NCBI GenBank assembly: GCA_024229195.1
Contig: JAAESS010000270.1
Coordinates: 1 to 34,061, forward strand
DNA from: Flavobacteriales bacterium
GTDB lineage: Bacteria; Bacteroidota; Bacteroidia; Flavobacteriales; Flavobacteriaceae
DNA: 34,061 nt
Reading direction: 5' to 3'
Part shown: positions 1-8,527 of the stretch, in pieces
Numbering within the stretch: the stretch's first letter is position 1
How the letters are laid out: every line of letters begins with the position of its first letter
Translations under genes and position numbers: made by a program
The notes under the pieces: model-generated
The model's input: the letters and a program-made list of their open reading frames with translations, nothing else
Databases searched by the model: none
Told to the model about the DNA's origin: nothing

Positions 1-1
1 C

Positions 2-1183
2 AAAGAAACACATAAAAGAGGTATGGAATTTCATGCCTGGCTGAATCCTTACCGAGCAGTTGTCAATTACAGGGAGTACAAATCAAACCCTTTTCCCTTG
101 ACTTATGAAAAACCTGAATGGTTTATCAAACACGGTAAAAACAAGTATTTTGATCCGGGTCTGCCCGAAGTTAGAGCTTACACCAATAAAGTTGTCACAG
201 ACATTGTACAGAATTATGATATCGATGCCATTCATTTTGATGACTACTTTTATCCATATAAGATCGCAGATCAGGAATTTGACGACCAAAGAAGCTTTAA
301 AGCTCATGGCGGCAGCTTCTATCCGGACCAACCAGACAATTGGAGAAGACAAAATGTAAATCAAATAATTCAAGAATTACATCATACCATTAAAACAATG
401 AAACCCTGGGTTCAATTTGGTATCAGCCCTTTCGGAGTTTGGAGAAATCAATCTGACGACCAGAGAGGCTCTTCTACCGAGGCCGGCCAAACCAATTATG
501 ATGATCTTTATGCAGATATCGTATTATGGATGAAGAGCGGATGGATCGATTATATTTTACCACAGGCTTATTGGCATATAGGTCATGATAAAGTCGATTA
601 TAAAGAGGTGGTTCAATGGTGGGCAAAAAATTCCTATGGAACAAACCTGTACATTGGGCATGGTCTTTACAGACTCGGAAAAATAACTGAGGACAAGGCA
701 TGGCTCAGTCAAAACCCAACAGAAATAGAGCGTCAATTAACTGCAAATAAGCATCTATCTGCCATTAAAGGAAGTGTTTATTTCAGTGCTAAGTCATTAA
801 AAGAAAATCCTTATGACATCAATAAGACTCTGACAAATAATTTTTACAAAAACCCTGTTTTACAACCCATTGCCAATAAAAAAGAAAAATTTACACCACA
901 ACCGGTTGTCAACGCCCGATTATCCAAATTGAAAAACAAGCAATACCTTCTTGAATGGGATGTAACAGCCGAAAATATTTCATTTCAGGCCGTCAAATTT
1001 CTTGTCTATGTTTTTGATCATAAAGAAGATCACAATATTTATAAAACTTCAAACATCATCAGTTTAACAGGAGAGACAAAACTGAAAATCTCCAAAAAGA
1101 CATTACAATCAGGTAAAAGTTTGGTCATTATTGGAGTGAGCAAGAACAATGATTTAAGCAGCCCGGTTAGTATAAAAATCTAA
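2..1183 (+). CDS. Family-10-like glycoside hydrolase (GHL10/DUF187), 5' end missing
   Basis: This is the C-terminal part of a glycosyl-hydrolase-like 10 protein, usually an exported lipoprotein thought to act on cell-wall or polysaccharide glycans. The reading frame is open to the left edge (codons KETHKRG before the first ATG at 23), and HKRGMEFHAWLNPYR is an internal conserved block of the family. So the true start, signal peptide and first barrel strands lie outside the window. Counting from the ATG at 23, visible TIM-barrel blocks are AIHFDDYFYPY near residue 70, FGISPFGVWRN near 137 and DYILPQAYWHIGH near 178. The last ~100 residues look like a beta-sandwich module of fibronectin-III type. 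It converges on yaaA with only 2 bp between stop codons. The family call is secure; the substrate cannot be told from sequence. Confidence 0.9.
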   Translation, partial: KETHKRGMEFHAWLNPYRAVVNYREYKSNPFPLTYEKPEWFIKHGKNKYFDPGLPEVRAYTNKVVTDIVQNYDIDAIHFDDYFYPYKIADQEFDDQRSFKAHGGSFYPDQPDNWRRQNVNQIIQELHHTIKTMKPWVQFGISPFGVWRNQSDDQRGSSTEAGQTNYDDLYADIVLWMKSGWIDYILPQAYWHIGHDKVDYKEVVQWWAKNSYGTNLYIGHGLYRLGKITEDKAWLSQNPTEIERQLTANKHLSAIKGSVYFSAKSLKENPYDINKTLTNNFYKNPVLQPIANKKEKFTPQPVVNARLSKLKNKQYLLEWDVTAENISFQAVKFLVYVFDHKEDHNIYKTSNIISLTGETKLKISKKTLQSGKSLVIIGVSKNNDLSSPVSIKI

Positions 1184-1185
1184 TA

Positions 1186-1944
1186 CTATCTGGTAAAAAG
1201 GAGTTCTGTATCAGTTGATAAATTCTCATCAAAACCATAGCCGTTATAGTTAAAACCTTTTATCCCGTCAACAGTACTCACTTTATGATCGATCATATAT
1301 CGAACCATCAACCCCCTTGCCAGTTTGGCAAAAGTCATGATCACTTTGTATTCTCCATTTTTAAAATCCTTGAAAACCGGCGTGATCACGGGAGTCTTAA
1401 GATCTTTTGCCTGTAAAACTTTGAAGTATTCATTACTTGCCAGATTCACAAAAAGTTCATCTTCTTCTAATTCTGAGTTTAATGATTTTGTAATTTTATC
1501 TCCCCAAAATTTGTAGAGGTTTGGTTTGACTCCGACCTTCAGCTTTGTACCCATTTCAAGACGGTATGGTTGCATCAGATCAAGGGGTTTTAAAATTCCG
1601 TATTGACCTGAGAGAATCCTTAAGTGCTCCTGCAAAAAATCAATGTCTTGTTCAGGAATACTATTGGCGTCTATGCCGCGATACACCTCCCCTGTAAAAG
1701 CATAAACTGCCTGCTTCGAGTTGTCAAGTTTAAACGGAAGCTCCCAATCCTGATTCCTTTGGTAATTCAATTGACCAAGAGCGTCAGAAATTGACATTAA
1801 TTTGGAAAGTGACCTGACAGACTTCTTTTTCAAAATTCTGTTTAGTCTATCTGCTTCATTTAAAAAAATGGGCTGGCTAAATTCTTGAGTTGGTGCTTTC
1901 GTCTCAAAATTCAAAGACTTTGCGGGTGAAATAACTATTTTCAT
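1186..1944 (-). CDS. yaaA: Peroxide stress protein YaaA (DUF328/UPF0246)
   Basis: Cytosolic YaaA-family protein of about 252 residues. In E. coli YaaA lowers free intracellular iron and protects DNA during hydrogen peroxide stress. Family hallmarks are the N-terminus MKIVISPAKSLNFE, the motif NLASNEYFKVL and the C-terminal TFAKLARGLMVRYMIDHK. I start it at the ATG at 1944 because this gives the family's usual N-terminus; a TTG three codons upstream (1953) would add only MKK. It lies 22 bp downstream of the rluD stop on the same strand, so it may share that transcript. Nothing in the sequence suggests OxyR-type control. The family is certain; the function rests on the E. coli homologue. Confidence 0.93.
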   Translation of the reverse strand: MKIVISPAKSLNFETKAPTQEFSQPIFLNEADRLNRILKKKSVRSLSKLMSISDALGQLNYQRNQDWELPFKLDNSKQAVYAFTGEVYRGIDANSIPEQDIDFLQEHLRILSGQYGILKPLDLMQPYRLEMGTKLKVGVKPNLYKFWGDKITKSLNSELEEDELFVNLASNEYFKVLQAKDLKTPVITPVFKDFKNGEYKVIMTFAKLARGLMVRYMIDHKVSTVDGIKGFNYNGYGFDENLSTDTELLFTR

Positions 1945-1966
1945 TTTTTTCAATTTTTTGTTAAGG

Positions 1967-2998
1967 TCAAATCTCGTTTTGATTCACAGTGTATTTTCGC
2001 CATTTTTCCAGACATTTTACCATGTCTTCAGGAATTTCCGAATTGAAAAACAACTTCTCTTTTGTTTGAGGATGCTCAAAGCCTAATGTTTTGGCATGTA
2101 AAGCCTGTCTTGGTAATATTTTAAAGCAATTATCCACAAACTGCTTGTATTTAGTATAGGTTGTACCTTTTAAAATTCTATCGCCTCCATATCTTTCATC
2201 ATTGAATAATGGATGTCCTAAATATTTAAAATGTGCCCTTATCTGATGGGTTCTTCCTGTTTCAAGTTTACACTCTACCAAGGTGACATAGCTAAAACGC
2301 TCCAACACTTTAAAATGTGTTACCGCATGTTTTCCAAACTCACCATCAGGAAAAACATCCATTTGAAGTCTGTTCTTCAGGCTTCTGCCCACATGACCTG
2401 TAATAGTTCCTTCATCCTCTTCTAGACTTCCCCAAACTAATGCAAGATACAATCTCTCGGTTGTACGGTTAAAAAATTGACTTGCCAGATTTGCCATTGC
2501 AAATTCTGTTTTGGCAACCACAAGCAAACCACTTGTGTTTTTATCAATCCTATGCACCAAACCAGGCCTTTCATTACTATTTTTAGGTAAGTTTTGAAAG
2601 TGATAGATGAGTGCATTTACAAGCGTACCACTGTAATTACCGTGTCCGGGATGAACTACCATTCCTGCAGGTTTATTAACCACGATCACCTCATCATCCT
2701 CATGAATAATATCAAGCGGAATGTTTTCTGGAACAAGTAAGTTTTCATGAGGTGGATGAGCTAGTACTACTCTGACCTCATCCTGGGCTTTTACCTTGTA
2801 ATTTGATTTTACAACTGAATCATTGACCAGCACATTTCCTGCTTTAACAGCCTGTTGAATTTTATTTCTTGTCGCATTTTCGATAAAATTCATCAAAAAC
2901 TTATCGACCCGCAAAGGCTCCTGACCTTCACTTGCAATAAACTTAAAATGTTCATACAGCTCGTCATCTGCAGTGATATGCTCTTCATTTTCTTTCAT
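1967..2998 (-). CDS. rluD: RluD-family 23S rRNA pseudouridine synthase
   Basis: RluA/RluD-type pseudouridine synthase, about 343 residues, which isomerises specific uridines of 23S rRNA to pseudouridine. An S4 RNA-binding domain lies at roughly residues 28-85, followed by the catalytic domain. The catalytic Asp is D152 in VHRIDKNTSGLLV. Other conserved blocks are VVNKPAGMVVHPG and LETGRTHQIRAHF. The ATG at 2998 is preferred over an in-frame TTG two codons upstream at 3004. It sits about 29 bp downstream of the PASTA protein gene, same strand, an order common in Flavobacteriaceae. Which uridines are modified cannot be read directly; an RluD-like role (helix 69) is inferred from domain layout. 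Confidence 0.93.
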   Translation of the reverse strand: MKENEEHITADDELYEHFKFIASEGQEPLRVDKFLMNFIENATRNKIQQAVKAGNVLVNDSVVKSNYKVKAQDEVRVVLAHPPHENLLVPENIPLDIIHEDDEVIVVNKPAGMVVHPGHGNYSGTLVNALIYHFQNLPKNSNERPGLVHRIDKNTSGLLVVAKTEFAMANLASQFFNRTTERLYLALVWGSLEEDEGTITGHVGRSLKNRLQMDVFPDGEFGKHAVTHFKVLERFSYVTLVECKLETGRTHQIRAHFKYLGHPLFNDERYGGDRILKGTTYTKYKQFVDNCFKILPRQALHAKTLGFEHPQTKEKLFFNSEIPEDMVKCLEKWRKYTVNQNEI

Positions 2999-3027
2999 TA
3001 CCAATGCTGTTATTTATGATCTTCGAA

Positions 3028-3597
3028 TTAATAGACCGTCTCTTTTCTAATGAGCCCATCGCCCAAAACAAGATCTATTACTGTATTTTTTGGAAATCGA
3101 TCTCCTGGCTTAATTTCTTTTCTATCGATCTCAAGTCCTCTTACCACATCTCTTCCAAGATCTTTAATATATCGCTCCTTACCTATTCTGAATCCTATTG
3201 ATTTAAGCTGAATCACAACCTGTCGTTTCGTTTGATCAAGCACATTTGGAATAGTAACCTGTCTATAATCAGATGGATTTAAAGTCAAGTATATTTTTCT
3301 ATTTTCTTTTACATAATCACCTGCCAAAGGATTCTGTTCGATGACTGATTTAGGCGGAAATTTAGGGTTAAAACTCGCCGAATCAATCACCACAAAGTTC
3401 AGATTATACTCTTCAAGTTTTTTTTCCGTCTCCTCTAGACTTAACATTTCCAAATTTGGAACTGCAATCCTCTCATCGTGTTTCGTGTGATAAGCAAGCC
3501 ACTTCATCAATGAAAATACAATGATCAATGAAAAGGCAACAATTAGAATAATCGTTCTTAAAAACTCTTTACTTTTAAGGTATTGCAATAAATTCAT
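3028..3597 (-). CDS. PASTA domain-containing membrane protein
   Basis: Single-pass membrane protein of about 189 residues. A short cytoplasmic N-terminus precedes one hydrophobic helix at about residues 14-35, then two periplasmic PASTA repeats at roughly 43-112 (starting AVPNLEMLSLEE) and 115-182 (starting VTIPNVLDQTKRQ). PASTA modules bind peptidoglycan or beta-lactams in kinases and penicillin-binding proteins; this protein has no catalytic domain, as is usual for Bacteroidota members. The start is the ATG at 3597; an upstream in-frame TTG at 3618 falls inside the -7 promoter box. It is divergent from ddl (D-Ala-D-Ala ligase), which fits a cell-wall role, but that is inference. Confidence 0.9.
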   Translation of the reverse strand: MNLLQYLKSKEFLRTIILIVAFSLIIVFSLMKWLAYHTKHDERIAVPNLEMLSLEETEKKLEEYNLNFVVIDSASFNPKFPPKSVIEQNPLAGDYVKENRKIYLTLNPSDYRQVTIPNVLDQTKRQVVIQLKSIGFRIGKERYIKDLGRDVVRGLEIDRKEIKPGDRFPKNTVIDLVLGDGLIRKETVY

Positions 3598-3615
3598 CTC
3601 TTGATTTAACTTTTT

Positions 3616-3623
3616 CAAATATA
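3616..3623 (-). promoter_or_regulatory. Candidate -7 element for the PASTA-rluD-yaaA unit
   Basis: TATATTTG read on the minus strand matches the Bacteroidota -7 consensus TAnnTTTG and ends 18 bases before the ATG at 3597. No clear TTG -33 element is present at the usual 17-23 base spacing. Confidence 0.5.
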
Positions 3624-3677
3624 CTTTAAAAATTGATAACTCATAGATGGTAAATCAGTCATTTAAAGTCTTTTTTG

Positions 3678-3685
3678 TAAGTTTG
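3678..3685 (+). promoter_or_regulatory. Candidate -7 element for ddl-coaD
   Basis: TAAGTTTG matches TAnnTTTG and would start transcription about 30 bases before the ddl ATG. No convincing -33 TTG was found upstream, so only the -7 half is supported. Confidence 0.45.
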
Positions 3686-3720
3686 TTTATACAATTGGCA
3701 CTAGCTTTTAAAAAACATAC

Positions 3721-4683
3721 ATGAAAAAAAATATTGCCATCATTATGGGTGGTTATTCCTCTGAAGCGGATATTTCAATTAAAAGTGGAAATGTGGTTTT
3801 TAACCATCTTAATAAAGATAAGTTTGATGTATATCGCATCCTGATTTCAAAGGAAAAATGGGCTTATATTGACAAAAATGAACAGGAACACCCCATTAAT
3901 ATGGGAGATTTTACAACTACCGTTAACGGTTATAAAATAAGATTTGACACTGTTTTTAATGCAATTCATGGTCATCCCGGAGAAGACGGTACCATCCTTG
4001 CCTACTTTGACCTTTTGGGAATTAATCATTCATCAGCTCCATTTTACCAGATGGCCGTTGCTTTCAACAAAAGAGATTGCCTCAGTTTATTGAAGCCTTA
4101 TGGCATCAAAACTGCGCGTTCTGTCTATCTAAATAAAGGAGATGAAGTTTCATTTTCATCCATCGTGAAACAAGTTGGATTACCCTGTTTTGTAAAACCC
4201 AACAGAGCCGGGTCAAGCTTTGGCATTAGCAAGGTTTATAAAGAGGAAGATTTGGAGAATGCGCTGGAAAAAGCATTTCAGGAAGATCATGAAATTCTTA
4301 TAGAGCAATTTCTAAATGGAATAGAGGTTTCTGTTGGAGTGATCAGATGGAAGGGAGAGATTTTGGTATTGCCCGTTACAGAGATAGACTCTGACAATGA
4401 TTTTTTCGATTATGAGGCAAAGTATTTAGGGGAATCAAGAGAAATCACCCCAGCAAGAATTTCAAAAATACAACAAGACAATGTGACCAGAATGGCCCAT
4501 AAAATATATAAAACTATGGACCTAAAAGGATTGTCAAGAGCCGATTTTATTTTTATTGAAGATGAACCTCATTTTATAGAACTTAATATGGTACCTGGTT
4601 TGTCTGCTGAAAGTATTTTACCCAAACAAGCCAAGGAGGCAGGTATTTCATTATCCGATCTCTTTGAAAGCACCTTGGTATAA
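3721..4683 (+). CDS. ddl: D-alanine--D-alanine ligase
   Basis: ATP-grasp enzyme of 320 residues that joins two D-alanines for the peptidoglycan stem peptide, in the cytosol. The N-terminal block MGGYSSEADIS carries the family's GGxSxE signature. HGHPGEDGTILAYFDLLGI (near residue 80) and KPNRAGSSFGISKV (near 160) are ATP/substrate-binding blocks. The metal-binding and D-Ala end is FIELNMVPGLSAESILPKQA. Length and motifs are complete. It starts at the ATG at 3721 and is followed 25 bp later by coaD, probably on the same transcript. It diverges from a PASTA protein, so both genes at this junction may serve the cell wall. Confidence 0.97.
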   Translation: MKKNIAIIMGGYSSEADISIKSGNVVFNHLNKDKFDVYRILISKEKWAYIDKNEQEHPINMGDFTTTVNGYKIRFDTVFNAIHGHPGEDGTILAYFDLLGINHSSAPFYQMAVAFNKRDCLSLLKPYGIKTARSVYLNKGDEVSFSSIVKQVGLPCFVKPNRAGSSFGISKVYKEEDLENALEKAFQEDHEILIEQFLNGIEVSVGVIRWKGEILVLPVTEIDSDNDFFDYEAKYLGESREITPARISKIQQDNVTRMAHKIYKTMDLKGLSRADFIFIEDEPHFIELNMVPGLSAESILPKQAKEAGISLSDLFESTLV

Positions 4684-4708
4684 GTTAAGCTCTATCAAAA
4701 CAAATAAC

Positions 4709-5164
4709 ATGAAAAAAACAGCTGTATTTCCGGGATCCTTTGATCCACTAACTTTAGGGCATACTGATATTATCGATAGAGGAATACCTCTTTTTGATGA
4801 AATCATTATTGCTATCGGAACAAATTCCTCTAAGAAATATATGTTCAGTTTGGAAGATCGCAAAAAATTCATTGAGAAGACCTATGCTCATGAATCTAAA
4901 GTGACAGTAGATACCTATCAGGGATTAACCATAGATTATTGTAAAAAGGTAGGTAGTCAATTTATTTTAAGAGGACTGCGCAATCCTGCTGACTTTGAAT
5001 TTGAAAAAGCAATCGCTCAAACAAATAGAAAAATGTCTGAGATAGAGACTGTATTTCTGTTGACAAGTGCAGATACATCGTATATCAGTTCGAGCATAGT
5101 CAGAGATATTCTAAGAAACAATGGCGACGTATCGATGTTTGTTCCTAAAGATGTCAACCCATAA
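4709..5164 (+). CDS. coaD: Pantetheine-phosphate adenylyltransferase
   Basis: Penultimate enzyme of coenzyme A synthesis: transfers AMP from ATP to 4'-phosphopantetheine giving dephospho-CoA. It has 151 residues, the normal CoaD length. The nucleotidyltransferase signature is PGSFDPLTLGH near the N-terminus (TxGH form), RGLRNPADFEFE lies mid-protein, and the ISSSIVRD motif is near the C-terminus. I start it at the ATG at 4709; an in-frame TTG at 4664 would overlap the end of ddl and add 15 residues absent from the family. It ends 10 bp from the convergent SulP gene, with no hairpin visible between them. Confidence 0.96.
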   Translation: MKKTAVFPGSFDPLTLGHTDIIDRGIPLFDEIIIAIGTNSSKKYMFSLEDRKKFIEKTYAHESKVTVDTYQGLTIDYCKKVGSQFILRGLRNPADFEFEKAIAQTNRKMSEIETVFLLTSADTSYISSSIVRDILRNNGDVSMFVPKDVNP

Positions 5165-5174
5165 GTCAAAAATG

Positions 5175-6803
5175 CTATAGGTGATATTCTGAAAGACTTT
5201 TAGGAAACTCTTCAGGGTTCGCTGCCAAATGATATCTTGGATCATCAATATCGTTTATGATGATCTGATGAAATCTAGGATCAGATTTGTACAATAATGC
5301 CTTGCATTCTTCGCTCAAGTGCTTTAAATGAATCGTTTTATTTTCATTTTCATATTTTTTTACTAGATTCAGAATGGCCTCTAGCGCCGAATGATCACTT
5401 ATTCTCGATTCAACAAAATCAATTTCTACGTGATCCGGGTCGTTTTTAGCATCAAATTTCTCATTAAACGCAGAAATTGATCCAAAAAATAATGGTCCCC
5501 AAATTTCGTATACTTTAGTTCCATCTTCTTTCATTCTTTTTCTGGCCCGAATCCTCTTGGCATTTTCCCATGAGAACACCAAAGCACTTACAATAACACC
5601 TGCAAAAACGGCTATGGCAAGATCAAATATTACGGTCAAGGCAGAAACCAGGATGATGACAAAAACATCTGATTTGGGTACTTTATTTATGATTCTAAAA
5701 CTACTCCAGGCAAACGTCCCCACAACAACCATAAACATAACGCCTACCAACGCTGCGATTGGTACTTGTTCGATATAAGAGGAAGCGAATAAGATAAAGG
5801 CGAGCAAGGTCAATGCTGCTACAATACCTGACAATCTGCCTCTACCTCCTGATTTGATATTGATGATAGACTGACCGATCATGGCACAACCACCCATACC
5901 TCCGAACAATCCAGTGATCACATTTGCACTTCCTTGCGCAACGCATTCCTTGTTCCCATTTCCACGGGTATCCGTGAGTTCATCAATAAGATTTAAGGTC
6001 ATCAAAGACTCAATTAATCCGATAGCTGCTAATATAAGTGCATATGGAAATATGAATTTTATCGTTGTCCAGTTAAAAGGAATCTTTGAAAAAATTTCCC
6101 ATTGAAACATCGGAAGTCCTCCTTTTAATCCTTCACCTCCACCATCTCTTATAAAAGAACCGACTGTAGCCACATCAAAATTAAAAAATATGGCTATCGC
6201 AGATATGGTAAGAATTGCCAACAAGGCTTCGGGTAATTTGGCAGTTATTTTGAATTTTGGCAAAACCCACATCATGATCATCGTTAGACCTACCAATCCG
6301 ATCATCAGATATAATTCCATACCCTGCAACCAAACCTTTTCTCCTCCAATACTTTTTTTGAACATACCCAACTGAGACAAAAAAATCACGATGGCTAAGC
6401 CATTTACAAAACCCATCATAACAGGGTGTGGTATCAGTCTGACAAATTTTCCAAGTTTTAATACTCCTGCCATGATCTGAATGAATCCCATCAGGATAAC
6501 TGTAGCAAACAAATAGTACAATCCAAGATTTTCGCCTGGAACACCCATCTCATTCCCTCTTGCGACCAGACTCACCATGACCACTGCTAAGGCACCAGTT
6601 GCCCCAGAGATCATTCCTGGTCTCCCACCAAATATTGATGTGACAAGCCCGATCATAAAAGCGGCATACAATCCGACAAGAGGATCTACTCCTGCAACAA
6701 ATGCAAAAGCTACAGCTTCGGGCACGAGTGCCAGTGCGACAGTAATACCTGACAAAACATCATTTTTGACATTTGGTAATCTTTTGGTGATAAATTCAGT
6801 CAT
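5175..6803 (-). CDS. SulP family anion transporter with STAS domain
   Basis: Inner-membrane SLC26/SulP transporter of about 542 residues. Bacterial members move sulfate, bicarbonate or dicarboxylates, often with sodium or protons. The N-terminus enters the first core helices with SGITVALALVPEAVAFAFV, the family signature; about 12-14 hydrophobic segments follow, including GGMGGCAMIGQSIINIKSGG. From about residue 435 there is a cytosolic STAS domain with the recognisable DHSALEAI segment. The start is the ATG at 6803; a TTG at 6827 lies inside the promoter box. The substrate cannot be assigned; no carbonic anhydrase or cys genes are adjacent. The gene appears to be transcribed alone. Confidence 0.93.
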   Translation of the reverse strand: MTEFITKRLPNVKNDVLSGITVALALVPEAVAFAFVAGVDPLVGLYAAFMIGLVTSIFGGRPGMISGATGALAVVMVSLVARGNEMGVPGENLGLYYLFATVILMGFIQIMAGVLKLGKFVRLIPHPVMMGFVNGLAIVIFLSQLGMFKKSIGGEKVWLQGMELYLMIGLVGLTMIMMWVLPKFKITAKLPEALLAILTISAIAIFFNFDVATVGSFIRDGGGEGLKGGLPMFQWEIFSKIPFNWTTIKFIFPYALILAAIGLIESLMTLNLIDELTDTRGNGNKECVAQGSANVITGLFGGMGGCAMIGQSIINIKSGGRGRLSGIVAALTLLAFILFASSYIEQVPIAALVGVMFMVVVGTFAWSSFRIINKVPKSDVFVIILVSALTVIFDLAIAVFAGVIVSALVFSWENAKRIRARKRMKEDGTKVYEIWGPLFFGSISAFNEKFDAKNDPDHVEIDFVESRISDHSALEAILNLVKKYENENKTIHLKHLSEECKALLYKSDPRFHQIIINDIDDPRYHLAANPEEFPKSLSEYHL

Positions 6804-6824
6804 TGGTCTAATTTTGAAAAGCGG

Positions 6825-6853
6825 CAAATATACTATATTCTGCTTGGATGCAA
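6825..6853 (-). promoter_or_regulatory. Promoter of the SulP gene (TTG-N18-TATATTTG)
   Basis: On the minus strand TTG (6853-6851) is followed after 18 bases by TATATTTG (6832-6825). This fits the flavobacterial consensus TTG-N17-23-TAnnTTTG and ends 21 bases before the ATG. It is the best complete promoter in the window. Confidence 0.7.
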
Positions 6854-6868
6854 GACTTATGTTTCAAA

Positions 6869-7471
6869 TTATTGAAAACTAGCCTTGTACATTTCAATCA
6901 GAAAAGAAATATTTGGATAAGTATTGTTATACACAAAGTTTAATTCTTCCTTTTTTGCCCATTTTAAGGCTGTAATTCCCTCTTCCAATTGAGGCTTCAG
7001 GTCCTTCTGATCTGATGTCATTGAAAACCAATAAGAGATCTTTAAAACCTCGACTTCATTTTCATCGTATACATGATATGTGGTTCCGATAAAATGTCCG
7101 AGATCAAGTGATGTAAATCCGCACTCCTCCTCAACTTCACGCAAGCCTGCCTCCTCTTTGCTCTCATTCTTCTCAATTTTCCCTTTCGGCAAGTCCCAAA
7201 TTCCATTTCTCAAAATAAAAAGAATTTCACCCGTTTCATTCTCCACTATTCCTCCGGCAGCTTCAATGATTTTAAAATGCTTTCCAAATTCTTTCCAAAT
7301 CATATTGAGATCTTCATCAAATAAAATCACCTGACCTTGTTCTGCACTAAGCAATTCGTCTAAACGATTATTCAATCTTATTTCTTTCCATAAAAAATAG
7401 TCCTTTTCAAACAACATGTTTGTATTATCTGTTAAAATAATTGAAGTATCATTCTTAAAAATTGTATACAT
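6869..7471 (-). CDS. NUDIX hydrolase
   Basis: Protein of about 200 residues with a perfect Nudix box, G-x5-E-x7-REVxEECGF, beginning GKIEKNESKEE. The Nudix box coordinates the metal that cleaves nucleoside diphosphates linked to another group. About 65 residues with little resemblance to other Nudix proteins precede the Nudix fold, a form common next to pyrE in Flavobacteriaceae. The ATG at 7471 gives the family-like N-terminus MYTIFKNDTSIILTD; longer starts would run into pyrE. Start codons of this gene and pyrE are divergent and only 7 bp apart, so each promoter must lie inside the other gene. The substrate is unknown; ADP-ribose or a nucleotide by-product is a guess. Confidence 0.92.
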   Translation of the reverse strand: MYTIFKNDTSIILTDNTNMLFEKDYFLWKEIRLNNRLDELLSAEQGQVILFDEDLNMIWKEFGKHFKIIEAAGGIVENETGEILFILRNGIWDLPKGKIEKNESKEEAGLREVEEECGFTSLDLGHFIGTTYHVYDENEVEVLKISYWFSMTSDQKDLKPQLEEGITALKWAKKEELNFVYNNTYPNISFLIEMYKASFQ

Positions 7472-7474
7472 TTG
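7441..7474 (+). promoter_or_regulatory. pyrE promoter, predicted leaderless transcript
   Basis: TTG at 7441-7443 and TACATTTG at 7467-7474 are separated by 23 bases, the upper limit of the flavobacterial consensus. The -7 box ends 4 bases before the pyrE ATG at 7479, so transcription should begin at or next to the start codon. The promoter lies within the 5' coding part of the NUDIX gene. Confidence 0.55.
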
Positions 7475-7478
7475 TAGC

Positions 7479-8123
7479 ATGGTTTTTGACAAAAATACAG
7501 CAAAAAAGACAGCTGAATTGCTTTTACAGATAAAGGCAATAAAATTGCAACCTGATGAGCCATTCACATGGGCTTCCGGATGGAGATCTCCTATCTACTG
7601 TGACAATAGAATTACTTTGTCATACGTAATGATCAGAAATTACATTCGTGAAAATCTTGCCAAGATCATATTGGATAAACACGGACAACCTGACGTGATT
7701 GCCGGAGTAGCGACGGGCGCAATCGCAATTGGTGTTCTTGTTGCTCAGGAATTAGGTGTCCCGTTTATTTATGTTAGACCTGAACCCAAAAAACACGGGA
7801 GAAAAAATCAAATTGAAGGTTTTTTAGACAGCGGTCAAAGTATTGTTGTTGTTGAGGACCTGATAAGCACCGGAAAAAGCAGTCTGAATGCAGTCAATGC
7901 ATTAAAAGAAGCCGGAGCAAGAGTCATTGGAATGGTCGCTATCTTTAATTATGGATTTCCAATTGCTGAAAAAAACTTTAAAGAACGTCACCTCGAACTG
8001 ACCACCTTAAGTGATTATGAGCACCTTATTGAACAGGCACTCGACACAAATTTTATTAACTCAAAACAAGTCACAACCTTAAAATCCTGGAGGGAAGATC
8101 CAGGCGAATGGAACGCCAATTAA
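7479..8123 (+). CDS. pyrE: Orotate phosphoribosyltransferase
   Basis: Cytosolic enzyme of pyrimidine synthesis that joins orotate to PRPP giving orotidine 5'-phosphate. It has 214 residues. The PRPP-binding signature is VVVEDLISTGKSS, with acidic pair E126-D127. FTWASGWRSPIYCDNR is the N-terminal substrate block and RPEPKKHGRKNQIEG is the flexible catalytic loop. The ATG at 7479 yields the family's usual start MVFDKNTAKKTAELLLQ; upstream in-frame codons would read through the divergent NUDIX start. The next gene begins 4 bp after its stop, so co-transcription with the SRPBCC gene is likely. Confidence 0.97.
   Translation: MVFDKNTAKKTAELLLQIKAIKLQPDEPFTWASGWRSPIYCDNRITLSYVMIRNYIRENLAKIILDKHGQPDVIAGVATGAIAIGVLVAQELGVPFIYVRPEPKKHGRKNQIEGFLDSGQSIVVVEDLISTGKSSLNAVNALKEAGARVIGMVAIFNYGFPIAEKNFKERHLELTTLSDYEHLIEQALDTNFINSKQVTTLKSWREDPGEWNAN
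7490..7497 (-). promoter_or_regulatory. Candidate -7 element for the NUDIX gene
   Basis: TATTTTTG on the minus strand matches TAnnTTTG and lies inside the first codons of pyrE, 18 bases before the NUDIX ATG at 7471. No clear -33 partner is visible. Confidence 0.4.
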
Positions 8124-8127
8124 TACT

Positions 8128-8517
8128 ATGAATTTAGAAAGCCCAAAAGTTACCGTAAAAAAGTCAAGTCAGGATATTTTTGAATATTTATCTAATGTTG
8201 GTAATTTCGAACAACTCATGCCTGAAAACATTGATAAATTCGAAGCAAATGAAGAATCATTTTTATTTGCCCTCAAAGGAATGCCAGAGATCGAACTTAA
8301 ACTTAAGGAAGTTGAAGCTCCAAAAAAGATCGTCCTTGGTTCAGCGAATGAAAAGTTTCCTTTTAGCCTGACAGCTGATATTGAAGACGACTCGGAATCA
8401 TCAAGCAATGTACAATTACTTTTTGATGGTAAATTTAATCCAATGGTGGCAATGATGGTCAAAAAACCACTTCAAAAGTTTATTGATACGCTGATCAGTA
8501 ACATTGAAAAGCAATAA
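8128..8517 (+). CDS. SRPBCC (START-like) domain protein
   Basis: Small cytosolic protein of 129 residues with the helix-grip fold pattern of the SRPBCC/polyketide-cyclase superfamily. It opens with an ESPKVTVKKSSQDIFEYLSN strand-helix, has alternating strands in the middle, and ends in a long helix (AMMVKKPLQKFIDTLISNIE). These proteins bind hydrophobic ligands, but no ligand residue can be identified here. The gene follows pyrE by 4 bp in an order that recurs in Flavobacteriaceae, so co-transcription is likely although no pyrimidine link is known. It converges on birA, with 10 bp between stops. Confidence 0.82.
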   Translation: MNLESPKVTVKKSSQDIFEYLSNVGNFEQLMPENIDKFEANEESFLFALKGMPEIELKLKEVEAPKKIVLGSANEKFPFSLTADIEDDSESSSNVQLLFDGKFNPMVAMMVKKPLQKFIDTLISNIEKQ

Positions 8518-8527
8518 TAAAATTGAT

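Noticed and set aside
4664-4708. Upstream TTG start for coaD overlapping ddl
   Set aside because: The extra 15 residues are absent from CoaD proteins, and the ATG at 4709 gives the exact family N-terminus. The same reasoning removed TTG extensions of yaaA, rluD, the PASTA, SulP, birA, LUD, protease and NqrM-like genes.
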